From: CALINF01 sp039990395
GTDB lineage: Bacteria > Pseudomonadota > Gammaproteobacteria > Pseudomonadales > Halieaceae
Reading direction: 5' to 3'
NCBI GenBank assembly: GCA_039990395.1
Contig: JBDXFZ010000146.1
Location: 372,001-436,000, forward strand
DNA length: 64,000 nt
Shown: positions 25,706 through 33,770 of the stretch, piece by piece
Position numbering within the stretch: the first letter of the stretch is position 1
Layout of the letters: each line of letters starts with the position of its first letter
Made by a program: the position numbers and the translations under genes
The notes under the pieces: generated by a model
The model's input: only the letters and a program-made list of their open reading frames with translations
What the model was told of the DNA's origin: nothing
Database searches by the model: none

Positions 25706-26632
25706 ATGCCTGAAGTTTTGGTTCTGGGTCCCCAGGCGGATCAGTTTCGATCTTTGTTGGAGCCGCGAGGACTACCTGGCTTTAATGCCCGCTACTGTGA
25801 GCACGCTGAACCTGCCGCCGCTCTGGTCGGCGATATCGAAGTAATCTTTGGCCCGCCTGCGATGGTCGCCGGTTTGATCGATCAATGCTCTCATCTGCGT
25901 TGGGTACAGTCGACATGGGCCGGTGTACGTCCCCTCGTTGAACAGCCTAATCGCGACTTCCAGCTGACCGGTGTTAAGGGCATTTTCGGCGAACTCATGA
26001 GTGAGTATGTGCTGGCTTGGTTACTGGGAATAGAGCGCAAGGTAATCGAGCGAGCTGCAGCCACGTCTTGGGACCCTCGTCCGGATAACACGCTCTCTGG
26101 CCGGCGGATTGGCATACTGGGCACAGGATCTATTGGTCAACAGGTAGCTGCCAGTTGTCGGATGTTCGGCTTACACGTTGTCGGTTTGAACACCAGTGGC
26201 GAGTCGGTACCGGGGTTCGATCACTGTTACGCATTGCATGAGCGCCTCGCGTTCGCCCAAGACCTGCATTACCTTGTGAGTCTGTTGCCAGACACCCCGA
26301 AAACTAGCAACATCGTTGACGCTTCGCTACTGCAGTGTCTGCGTCGCGGTGCTGTTGTGATCAATGCGGGGCGCGCCAATGTAATCGTGAGCCAGGATCT
26401 GATTGCAGCGTTGCGCGCGGGCCAATTGCGTGGGGCAATACTTGACGTGCTACCTGCCGAGCCGCCGGAGGATAGCAACCCCCTTTGGCGCGAGCCAAAT
26501 CTCTATATTACATCGCACACAGCCGCGCCCACTTTGGCAGAGCGCGTTGCCGATGTGTTTGCTGAAAATTACGTAGCCTTTATCGAGAGTAGGCCGCTAA
26601 CTGGTAGAGTGGATTTCAGTCGCGGCTATTAA
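25706..26632 (+). CDS. D-2-hydroxyacid dehydrogenase (GhrA-like)
   Basis: A 308-residue NAD(P)-dependent oxidoreductase acting on 2-keto/2-hydroxy acids. It has Rossmann loop RIGILGTGSIGQQVAASCRMFG, the region VVINAGRANVI, the Glu segment ILDVLPAEPP and the catalytic His in YITSHTAAPT. ATG 25706 has GGAG nine bases upstream; a longer in-frame start overlaps the ThuA-like gene and adds residues outside the family. It could reduce glyoxylate or hydroxypyruvate, which would fit malate synthase G elsewhere in the window, but this is only suggestive. Confidence 0.85.
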   Translation: MPEVLVLGPQADQFRSLLEPRGLPGFNARYCEHAEPAAALVGDIEVIFGPPAMVAGLIDQCSHLRWVQSTWAGVRPLVEQPNRDFQLTGVKGIFGELMSEYVLAWLLGIERKVIERAAATSWDPRPDNTLSGRRIGILGTGSIGQQVAASCRMFGLHVVGLNTSGESVPGFDHCYALHERLAFAQDLHYLVSLLPDTPKTSNIVDASLLQCLRRGAVVINAGRANVIVSQDLIAALRAGQLRGAILDVLPAEPPEDSNPLWREPNLYITSHTAAPTLAERVADVFAENYVAFIESRPLTGRVDFSRGY

Positions 26633-26638
26633 GAGACT

Positions 26639-27076
26639 CTAGTCCAGCCAGTGACGAGTATTGGCATTGCGGCCGATAATAATCAGGGCCACCGCAACGA
26701 CAGTGATCAAAATAGGCATCACAGCAGCACCAGGTCCAGACACCTTCAGAACATCGCTTAGCAACAGCACATGGGTCATCTGAGTCAGTATGCCTAGTAG
26801 TGATAGCCACAATACTATAAGCCCCCATTGTTTTCGTAAGAGCAGGCCAATGCACCCCAGCGTACCGCCCAGTACTGCCACCCCGAATGCGACGGTGGAC
26901 CAGATCGGTATGTTTGCATATAGCTCGCGCTCGGCAGGGGGTAAATTTGCCATCGCTTCAGGCGTCATCATGATCTGCATGACAAATGCACTGACTCCCA
27001 GCAAATTCCAGAGCAGTGCTATCGACAGGATTATGTAATACCAACGTTCGACTTTTTTCCTTTTTCGTACGACCAT
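26639..27076 (-). CDS. Four-helix membrane protein of unknown function
   Basis: A 145-residue protein from ATG 27076 (GGAG 11 bases upstream). An earlier in-frame start at 27154 is possible. Four hydrophobic helices: about 13-36, 58-82, 85-105 and 117-137, with a basic N terminus (VVRKRKKVERWYY). The loop TPEAMANLPPAERELYANIPIW is a recurring feature of small proteins loosely called sugar-transport related. It is divergent from the DUF2884 gene. Confidence 0.6.
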   Translation of the reverse strand: MVVRKRKKVERWYYIILSIALLWNLLGVSAFVMQIMMTPEAMANLPPAERELYANIPIWSTVAFGVAVLGGTLGCIGLLLRKQWGLIVLWLSLLGILTQMTHVLLLSDVLKVSGPGAAVMPILITVVAVALIIIGRNANTRHWLD

Positions 27077-27178
27077 GAACGAAACAGCTCCGTGTATTGG
27101 ATATAGGGAGAAGTGTAGGCAACGGCGCGCAGATTCGATAGTGCCGAAGGTCATAAAGTAGTTTACAAATGTGATATG

Positions 27179-27200
27179 GTGTTATAGCTTAGTATAACAC
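27179..27200. promoter_or_regulatory. Perfect palindrome in the divergent promoter region
   Basis: GTGTTATA (27179-27186) and TATAACAC (27193-27200) around a 6-base spacer, centred 36 bases before the DUF2884 start and about 115 bases before the divergent membrane protein. TTTACA at 27162-27167 could be a -35 whose -10 falls in the palindrome. The shape fits a dimeric repressor operator. It could also form a hairpin, but there is no following T-run. Confidence 0.5.
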
Positions 27201-27225
27201 GCAATTTATTTGATGAGGGATTCTG

Positions 27226-27966
27226 ATGAGACACTGGTTGCTGGCCGCCGTTGCGGCACTTTTGGCAATGCCCGTATGGGCCGCAGATGAGTGCAACATT
27301 AACATTCAACACGATATCACCGTTACCAATCAGTCTCTTTTGGTAAGTCAGAAGAATAAGGAGCTTTACCAGATTGTTCAGAAAGGCTACCTGTCCGTGG
27401 GCGGGAAGGATGTTGAGCTGACTGATGAGCAGCGTGCGCTCACCGAGCATTACGCCGGAGAAGTCGCCTCCCTCGTGCCGCAGATCATAGAATTGGTGAA
27501 TGAGGCATTGACGGTGGCGGGTAAATCGCTCGATGTTGCGCTTACCGGCGTATTTGGCGAGGGGAGTGAGTTATCCAGTAAACCGGCTAAGGCGATGGAA
27601 GAGGCCAGAGTGGCCTTCAATGCTACCGCCAAACCAGAAGAGGGCGTCTATCGTCTGGTGTCTGAAGATTATGAGAGCTTTGGTGAAAACCTGGAGGCTG
27701 AGCTGGAAGGGGCGGTTGGCGACGCAATGGGCGCCATGATGAGCCAAATGGGTTCTGCGATGACGAGCGGGGAAGGCTCGTTTATTGAGAAGATGGAGGC
27801 ATTTGGTGAGCGGATGGAGCTTGTTGGCGAAGAGATCGAGGCGTCAGCATCAGTGCTGGAGGAAACAGGCGATGCGCTCTGCCAGGACATGCGCGAGGTA
27901 CGCACACTGGAGCGCGAGCTGACCAGTGCAGTGCCAGAGTTAAAGGGCTACTCGCTGTTTGAGTGA
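27226..27966 (+). CDS. DUF2884 (YggN-like) periplasmic protein
   Basis: A 246-residue secreted protein with a clear signal peptide (cleavage after VWA, about residue 19). The mature start DECNINIQHDITVTNQSLLV fits YggN-type DUF2884, with later helical, Glu- and Met-rich regions (MGAMMSQMGSAM) and a final Cys in ALCQDM that could pair with the N-terminal Cys. GAGGGATT precedes the ATG. Function unknown. It converges on arfB. Confidence 0.72.
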   Translation: MRHWLLAAVAALLAMPVWAADECNINIQHDITVTNQSLLVSQKNKELYQIVQKGYLSVGGKDVELTDEQRALTEHYAGEVASLVPQIIELVNEALTVAGKSLDVALTGVFGEGSELSSKPAKAMEEARVAFNATAKPEEGVYRLVSEDYESFGENLEAELEGAVGDAMGAMMSQMGSAMTSGEGSFIEKMEAFGERMELVGEEIEASASVLEETGDALCQDMREVRTLERELTSAVPELKGYSLFE

Positions 27967-27994
27967 GGGGGCTAAATCCACGGTAGGTAGCGCG

Positions 27995-28411
27995 CTAGTG
28001 GTCCTCTACACGCCCGCGTAGCTTTTTTGTTCTGCTGTGGCGGGTTTTGCCGTCCAGCCGTTTGCGTTGCGATGAACGGGTAGGCTTTGTCGCGACGCGT
28101 TTGCGCTGCACATGAGACACGGAGCGCACCAACTCTTGCAGCCTAAGCAAGGCATCTTCACGATTTTTTTCTTGCGTCCGATAACGCTGCGCCTTAATGA
28201 TGATTACGCCGTCGCGGGTTATCCGTTTGTCTCGCAGGAGCATCAGCCGCTGTTTGTAGAAATCAGGCAGCGAGGACTGCACAATATCGAAACGTAGGTG
28301 AATTGCAGACGAAACCTTGTTCACGTTCTGCCCGCCGGCGCCTTGTGCACGCACGCCCTGCATATCTATGTCACTGTCAGCTATAGATACGTTGCTAGAA
28401 ATAGTCAGCAT
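27995..28411 (-). CDS. arfB: ArfB (YaeJ) alternative ribosome-rescue factor
   Basis: A 138-residue peptidyl-tRNA hydrolase that frees ribosomes stalled on non-stop mRNA. The catalytic GGQ lies in GAGGQNVNKVSSA (GGQ at 26-28), and the C-terminal tail is Lys/Arg-rich (QRKRLDGKTRHSRTKKLRGR), the part that enters the empty mRNA channel. The lack of a codon-recognition domain separates it from RF1/RF2. Confidence 0.95.
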   Translation of the reverse strand: MLTISSNVSIADSDIDMQGVRAQGAGGQNVNKVSSAIHLRFDIVQSSLPDFYKQRLMLLRDKRITRDGVIIIKAQRYRTQEKNREDALLRLQELVRSVSHVQRKRVATKPTRSSQRKRLDGKTRHSRTKKLRGRVEDH

Positions 28412-28459
28412 GTTCGCACCGCTCCAAACATTGCAGTTTATCCATCATGGGAATCAGAG

Positions 28460-29644
28460 TTAGCGGTTTCGCCCCAGTTGCTCGTGAGCGTCTACCCACT
28501 CATTTTTGCGTGTCTTGCGATCCACGCGGGTGGCTGCGCTTAATGAAAGTTCTCCCGCCACCACAAGCGCGGCAGCTATTTCTGCCAATTTCAGTGCCTT
28601 ACCTGCGCCATAACAGTCCATTATCTGTAGGCACTCGCGCTGTGTAGGTAAACTCGTGCCACCACCGTACGTCGCGAGAATCAATGCGGGCAGGGTAATG
28701 GAATAATACAGACTACCGTCGCGATTGAGTTTGTTGTACACCGTGCACTGATTGGATTCGCCAATGTTGGCAATATCCTGTCCTGTCGCCAGATACAGCG
28801 CAGCCAAACCATTGGCCGGGTGTGCAGCATTGTTGGATGAGCTGCTGAGAAATGCACTCATGGTGCTAATACCTTGTCCGTAGTGCATTTGCTGTGGTGA
28901 CATTCGCAGATTGCGTAGCATCACATCTTCAGGAATCGTGATCTCCGCGGTGACACGCCGCCCGCGCCCTTTAAGCATATTGACAGAGGAGGTTTTCTTT
29001 TCTGTATCGAAGTTGCCAGATAGTAGATAGTGCTGCATTTGAGGCTGTTGTTTGGTTATCCATTCGCAGGCAACAAACGTGGCCCGGCTGGTCATGTTCT
29101 GGCCAGCAGCGTCGCCAGTAGAGTAGTCGAAACGGGTGAAGATCATATTGTGGGCATGGTAATGCTCAATCTCATTGAGCTTGCCTACCGACGTTGTGGA
29201 TTCGGCAATCGCCTTGATCTCTTCATAGTTATCGTCCAGCCAGCGGCCAAAGTCCCGCGCTTGCCGTGCGTCTTTAAAGACGAACACAGGCGCGCGCTGC
29301 ATGACTTCGCCAGAGACGGTCGTTTTAACCCCGCCACATTCTCGAATCACTCGCATTCCTCGGTTGTAGCTTGCCAGCATGGTGCCTTCTACCGTAGCCA
29401 TGGGAACGTAAAACTCGCCTTGGGCATGTTCGCCATCCACGAGTAATGGCCCCGCAAGTCCGATAGGAACTTGCGCTACGCCAAAGATATTCTCGATGTT
29501 TCCCGACATATCAGCTGGGTCGAATGAGTATTGTTTCGTGTGATTTAGCTTTACGGGCGTATGTGTTTCGATAAAATCCTGACGCGCCTTTACCATGTCT
29601 GAGGAGTAGTCGTTATCACTGTCACGTGGAATCTTGGGACTCAC
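28460..29644 (-). CDS. Hydroxymethylglutaryl-CoA reductase, class I-like
   Basis: A 394-residue NADPH-dependent reductase of HMG-CoA to mevalonate. Class I features: VAQVPIGLAGPLLVDG, MATVEGTMLASYNRG (catalytic E86), STGDAAGQNMTSRATF, EKKTSSVNMLKGRGR (catalytic Lys about 216), LATGQDIANIGES (D290) and the terminal AHEQLGR with H387. GTG start follows AAGGAAG. No other mevalonate-pathway gene is in the window, which is unusual because most gammaproteobacteria make isoprenoids by the MEP route. It may serve a different mevalonate or HMG-CoA metabolism. Confidence 0.92.
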   Translation of the reverse strand: MSPKIPRDSDNDYSSDMVKARQDFIETHTPVKLNHTKQYSFDPADMSGNIENIFGVAQVPIGLAGPLLVDGEHAQGEFYVPMATVEGTMLASYNRGMRVIRECGGVKTTVSGEVMQRAPVFVFKDARQARDFGRWLDDNYEEIKAIAESTTSVGKLNEIEHYHAHNMIFTRFDYSTGDAAGQNMTSRATFVACEWITKQQPQMQHYLLSGNFDTEKKTSSVNMLKGRGRRVTAEITIPEDVMLRNLRMSPQQMHYGQGISTMSAFLSSSSNNAAHPANGLAALYLATGQDIANIGESNQCTVYNKLNRDGSLYYSITLPALILATYGGGTSLPTQRECLQIMDCYGAGKALKLAEIAAALVVAGELSLSAATRVDRKTRKNEWVDAHEQLGRNR

Positions 29645-29749
29645 AGTTGTCTTCCTTATCTCGTACGCGAAATTGGGGCATAAAGCTACGCGTGTGGAGG
29701 GTTTGGGTCAACGGCGGCGGGGCATTGGTATCAGGCAGTCGGAAGACTG

Positions 29750-30505
29750 CTAGACATAACTGACAGCGCCACCATCGATGCGAACGTTTTGTCCGTTGAT
29801 AAAATCTGCTTTGGGGCTGCATAAGAAAGCTATTAAATCGGCTACCTCGTCTCGCCTCGCGATACGTCCGCAAGGGTTAGGGAAGTCACTCTCTACGAGT
29901 TTTTGTTCGATGGTCTGCCAGTCTTCACCCCAACCCTCTCTCAGTGCTTTCTTGCGGTATCCCGCCTCTAACTCCGGCGTCAGGATCAATCCCGGTGAGA
30001 CCGTGTTAACAGTAACACCGGTACCGCTCAGCTCTTTCGCCAGACTGACTCCCATTGTGGCGAGTGCACCTTTGGCGGCGTAATACGCAGGCATAATATT
30101 GTTTGGCTGGTGTGAACCTATCGTGCCCACATTTAGAATTCGGCCCCAACCCTTTTCACGCATCGGTTGCATTAGTGCCTGGGCCAGTCGTGCAGCGCTT
30201 AACACGTTTATTTGATACATCTGTAGCCATTTATCGGTGTCGCTATCGCGCCAGCTGTGACGATCAGTCGTGCCGTAGTTGTTCACGAGAATGTCAATCG
30301 CTGCGCCGTGGTCTTTGAGCTGTTTCAGCAAGGAGTGAGTTCCTTCATCGGATCTAATATCACCTTGCACGCAGCCAACCTGTGGCGCGATGCTATGACG
30401 AATAACGGTGGCCCCCTCACGCGCCAGGGTTTCAGCGATTATCTGCCCGGTACCCCGGTTTGCGCCGGTTACCAGTACTGTCTTACCTGTGAGTTCAAGA
30501 TCCAT
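29750..30505 (-). CDS. SDR family oxidoreductase
   Basis: A 251-residue classical short-chain dehydrogenase with an intact active site: cofactor loop VTGANRGTGQII, NNYG, a Ser-free GTIGS region before the active site, and PAYYAAKGALATMGVSLAKEL with the YxxxK pair. NTVSPGLILTPE and the terminal GQNVRIDGGAVSYV complete the fold. AAGGGAAAA lies before the ATG. Resembles 3-oxoacyl-ACP reductase-like members. Substrate unknown. It lies 105 bases ahead of the HMG-CoA reductase gene on the same strand. Confidence 0.87.
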   Translation of the reverse strand: MDLELTGKTVLVTGANRGTGQIIAETLAREGATVIRHSIAPQVGCVQGDIRSDEGTHSLLKQLKDHGAAIDILVNNYGTTDRHSWRDSDTDKWLQMYQINVLSAARLAQALMQPMREKGWGRILNVGTIGSHQPNNIMPAYYAAKGALATMGVSLAKELSGTGVTVNTVSPGLILTPELEAGYRKKALREGWGEDWQTIEQKLVESDFPNPCGRIARRDEVADLIAFLCSPKADFINGQNVRIDGGAVSYV

Positions 30506-30650
30506 GCGTATTTTCCCTTGCTATGCTGGGCCGGCGATGAGGCGGTGGCGGCTGTACGGATACCACTGAGTGTAGCAAATCGATGCCGGTAAAATTGTCG
30601 TGCATTGCGGATGCTGCTAGGCTTGCCGCTTTCTTTGTTTGGATCTTTCT

Positions 30651-32081
30651 ATGAATTACATGACTGTCAGCGCCTGCACGGCTGCGATCGCGCTATCTAC
30701 GTTTTTTTCACCCGTTGTGTCGGCGCAAGAACACGGCTTGTCCAAAGCAACAATAGAGCAAGCCCGGGCGCTGCGCGATGCGGCTATGGATGGAACTGAT
30801 GCGTATGCCATTGTGGAATCACTCACCACCGAAGTCGGGCCACGGTTGGCCGGTTCTCAAGCTGAAGCCAGAGCAAGGGATTGGGGTAAAGTCAAACTGG
30901 AATCACTGGGTTTTGAGAATGTGCTCATAGAAACGTTTGAGATGGAAACTTGGGAGCGCGGTGAGGAGGTTGCAAGTTTGATCTCACCCTTCCCCCAGCC
31001 GTTGATGATTACTGCCTTGGGTGGTTCAGTTGCAACGCCACCTGAAGGGTTGGAAGCAGAAGTGGCGGTTTTCGAAAGTCTGGATGCCCTCGAAGCCGCC
31101 GCACCGGGTAGCCTGAAGGGCAAAATCGCGTACGTAGGTCATGCCATGCAGGCCACTCAGGACGGTAGCTCCTACGGTTTTTATGGCCGACTTCGACGTG
31201 AAGGCGCGAGTATCGCTGGTGCCCGTGGCGCCCTTGCTATCATGATTAGATCAATAGGAACCGATAGTCATCGTATGCCGCACACTGGCCAGATGCGTTA
31301 TAGCGAAGATGCGCCACGTATTCCAGCCGCGGCACTATCCAATCCGGATGCTGATCAGATAGAGCGGATAGCGCTGCGAGGCAAACCGATTCGCGTGCAA
31401 CTTACGTTAACGCCGCGCGCAGTAGGTACTCGCCAAAGTGGCAACGTCATCGGCGATATCGTTGGCTCGGAGCACCCCGAAGAAATAGTCATCATCGGCG
31501 GGCATCTCGATAGCTGGGATCAAGGAACAGGGGCCGTTGATGATGGCGCTGGTATCGGTGTTGCAACCGCGGCAGCCAAGGCCATCCTCGATAGTGGCAA
31601 ACGTCCTCGACGTACCATACGCGTGATCTATTGGGGCGCCGAGGAGGTGGGTTTGCTCGGTGGCGCGGCCTATCTTGAGGCACATCGTAGCGAGCTTGAA
31701 AATCATATTATTGGTACTGAAAGTGATTTCGGCGCGGGCAAGGCATGGCAAATGACTGCTCAGGTTTCGAAGGAGGGGCAGGCGGTTGTTGACCTGATTG
31801 GTCAGTTAGTGGCGCCCATCGGAATTGCCCGAGGGAGCATGGATAAACCTGGCGCAGGCCCTGATTTGACGCCCATGGTGCGAGCAGGTCTGCCGTCATT
31901 CCGCTTCGTGCAGGATGGAATGGACTATTTTGACCTGCACCACACACCTGATGACACGCTGGATAAGATCGACCCTGCTGCTTTGGATCAGAACGTTGCC
32001 GCGTTTGCTGTATTTGCCTGGCTGACGGCCAATAGTACAGCGGACTTTCGTCGCCCGGTCTCGCAAGAGGCAGTGAAGTAG
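30651..32081 (+). CDS. Secreted M28-family metallopeptidase (carboxypeptidase Q-like)
   Basis: A 476-residue exported zinc peptidase with a signal peptide (cleavage near VSA-QEH). Zinc ligands appear in order: IIGGHLDSWDQGTGAVDDGAG (His, Asp), WGAEEVGLLGG (catalytic Glu pair), TESDFGAGK (Asp) and LHHTPDDTLDKID (His). The PA-type insertion domain lies before these, around GSLKGKIAYVGHAMQ. Members cleave dipeptides or trim peptides outside the cytoplasm. ATG 30651 is chosen; a second ATG is three codons on. Confidence 0.88.
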   Translation: MNYMTVSACTAAIALSTFFSPVVSAQEHGLSKATIEQARALRDAAMDGTDAYAIVESLTTEVGPRLAGSQAEARARDWGKVKLESLGFENVLIETFEMETWERGEEVASLISPFPQPLMITALGGSVATPPEGLEAEVAVFESLDALEAAAPGSLKGKIAYVGHAMQATQDGSSYGFYGRLRREGASIAGARGALAIMIRSIGTDSHRMPHTGQMRYSEDAPRIPAAALSNPDADQIERIALRGKPIRVQLTLTPRAVGTRQSGNVIGDIVGSEHPEEIVIIGGHLDSWDQGTGAVDDGAGIGVATAAAKAILDSGKRPRRTIRVIYWGAEEVGLLGGAAYLEAHRSELENHIIGTESDFGAGKAWQMTAQVSKEGQAVVDLIGQLVAPIGIARGSMDKPGAGPDLTPMVRAGLPSFRFVQDGMDYFDLHHTPDDTLDKIDPAALDQNVAAFAVFAWLTANSTADFRRPVSQEAVK

Positions 32082-32131
32082 CTTCGCAGAGGATCAATCG
32101 ATACCGTGTATAGCAAAGAAGGAGAGGGTGA

Positions 32132-33022
32132 ATGAGATTACTGGTGTGGCTGATGGTGAGTTTGCTGGTGTCGTCGATCAATGCTGTCGCCGGGAATCCG
32201 TTCACGGAAGATCCCGTCGCGGACGGGGCGCATCCATCAGGCATTGAAGAACTCGTGGTGGTTAGTGATGGATCCAGAATGCCTGGGCTGATTTACATGG
32301 CCAACGGCGCGGGACCTCATCCCACGGTGGTACTGCTGCATGGATTTCCAGGCAATGAAAAGAACCTCGATATTGCGCAGTTAGCGCGGCGTGCGGGCTT
32401 TAACGTAGTGTTTTTCCACTATCGCGGAGCATGGGGAGCCGATGGCAGCTATTCAATCCGTACTTTGGACGACGATACTCTCGCCGTACTTGCGTATTTG
32501 CGCGAGCCAGACAACGCGCGTCGCTTGCGTGTTGATTCAGCCAAATTAACAGTACTTGGACATTCTCTGGGTGGGTATACCGCGCTCGCCGCCGGTCGTC
32601 AGGATGCCGACCTGGTGTGTGTGGGTGCCATGTCACCTGCAAACATGGGGTTGTGGAAAACGGGATTCGATGCGGGTGATCTTACCGGAGACCGATTAAC
32701 GGCTTATGCCGATAGTCTCTTTATGCTCGCGGACTTTTCGGGCGAAGTGATGTCTGATCAGCTTCAGCGCAGTTCAATGGATGAGCTCGATATTCGTGGC
32801 TTTGGACCGGGTCTGGCGGGTAAGTCTGTCTTCATGGTGGTAGGAGACAAGGACTCGGTAACACCTGTAGATTCCATGTTTACACCAACGACGCAGGCCT
32901 ATTCCAAGGTCGAAGGGTTGTCACTGCAGCAGCACATCATCTCCGGCGATCATTCTTTTTCCTGGAGCCGGGTGCAGCTTTCAGGTCTTATCCTGAACTG
33001 GCTAGCGGCGGATTGCCGCTAG
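32132..33022 (+). CDS. Exported alpha/beta hydrolase
   Basis: A 296-residue alpha/beta hydrolase with an N-terminal signal peptide (about 1-21). Oxyanion segment VVLLHGFPGNEKN, nucleophile elbow TVLGHSLGGYTAL, acid in VVGDKDSVTPVDS and His in SGDHSFSWSR form a full Ser-Asp-His triad. It follows the M28 peptidase by 50 bases with GGAGAGGG ahead of the ATG, so the two may be co-transcribed. Could be an esterase or peptidase. Confidence 0.84.
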   Translation: MRLLVWLMVSLLVSSINAVAGNPFTEDPVADGAHPSGIEELVVVSDGSRMPGLIYMANGAGPHPTVVLLHGFPGNEKNLDIAQLARRAGFNVVFFHYRGAWGADGSYSIRTLDDDTLAVLAYLREPDNARRLRVDSAKLTVLGHSLGGYTALAAGRQDADLVCVGAMSPANMGLWKTGFDAGDLTGDRLTAYADSLFMLADFSGEVMSDQLQRSSMDELDIRGFGPGLAGKSVFMVVGDKDSVTPVDSMFTPTTQAYSKVEGLSLQQHIISGDHSFSWSRVQLSGLILNWLAADCR

Positions 33023-33023
33023 C
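33001..33023. terminator. Hairpin spanning the stop codon of the hydrolase gene
   Basis: GCTAGCGGC (33001-33009) and GCCGCTAGC (33015-33023) form a perfect 9-base stem with a 5-base loop at the junction of two convergent genes. There is no T-run. Probably a shared transcript end. Confidence 0.5.
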
Positions 33024-33037
33024 GACAAAGTAGACTG

Positions 33038-33718
33038 TTATTGCGCCCAGCCGCCTGCGAAGGGAATTGACTGGCCAACGAAGAAGTCGCTGTCGGATGA
33101 CGCTAGAAATAGCGCAAAAAGCGCATCCTCCCGCCCGGTCGCCAGTCGCCCAATCGGCACTTGCTGTGCCAAATGCGCCTTGAATTTGTCTCTGCTTGTG
33201 AGTTCTGGTGGATAGTAGACCGGGTTCTCTACCCAGTTCTGGGCTATCAGGTTAACCTGTACATTGTGCTTCGCAGCTTCCAGGCCAACTGTCCGCACGT
33301 ACCCCATCTGTGCAGTTCTTGCCGTACTGTAGGCCGCGAACCTTTCCAGCGCTTTGAGTCCTGTTGCGCTACCGTAGACGATTACTTTTCCCGCTTTACG
33401 CTCGTACATCTGGGGCAGAACAGCGCGGCACAAGCGATGCAACGGATGTACCATCGCATTGAACATGTTCTCCCAGTGATCGTCGGTGATAGCTTCAGCC
33501 AACATCGGTATGCCTGCATTTGTAGCAAGATTAGCTACCAGTATGTCAATATGTCCTGATTCGGCTACCAGCGACTCTACAGCGCCAGGTACTGTTAGAT
33601 CCCTGCTGTCTGCAATGATCTCGGCTCCGTGCTCGGTGAACAAAGCAATGGTATCGGGCCCCATGTAATCATCGGCCTGAGTGATAAGCACACGCTTTCC
33701 ATCCAATCGCTTTTCCAT
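33038..33718 (-). CDS. Halohydrin dehalogenase (SDR-derived haloalcohol/epoxide lyase)
   Basis: A 226-residue SDR-fold protein in which the cofactor machinery is replaced by that of halohydrin dehalogenases. The NAD loop TGxxxGxG is instead ITQADDYMGP, giving T13-X4-Y18-X-G20, the halide-pocket motif of the family. The active site is S117-X12-Y130-X3-R134 (GSATG ... AAYSTAR), with Arg instead of the SDR Lys. Spacing equals that of HheC (S132, Y145, R149). The tail IPFAGGWAQ also resembles HheC. Known enzymes convert vicinal haloalcohols to epoxides without cofactor and reopen epoxides with anions. The natural role is unresolved even in the family. It stands alone, convergent with the hydrolase gene. 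Confidence 0.85.
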   Translation of the reverse strand: MEKRLDGKRVLITQADDYMGPDTIALFTEHGAEIIADSRDLTVPGAVESLVAESGHIDILVANLATNAGIPMLAEAITDDHWENMFNAMVHPLHRLCRAVLPQMYERKAGKVIVYGSATGLKALERFAAYSTARTAQMGYVRTVGLEAAKHNVQVNLIAQNWVENPVYYPPELTSRDKFKAHLAQQVPIGRLATGREDALFALFLASSDSDFFVGQSIPFAGGWAQ

Positions 33719-33770
33719 AATGCGTCCCTTGGTTCTCTTTACTAGAGCCCTATTTTTGTGTGGTTTTGCC

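Noticed and set aside
29750..30505. Third possible halohydrin dehalogenase
   Set aside because: The YxxxK motif and NAD-binding loop VTGANRGTGQ are intact, so it is an ordinary SDR.
28460..30505. Mevalonate pathway gene cluster
   Set aside because: Only the HMG-CoA reductase belongs to the pathway; the neighbouring SDR and ArfB are unrelated.
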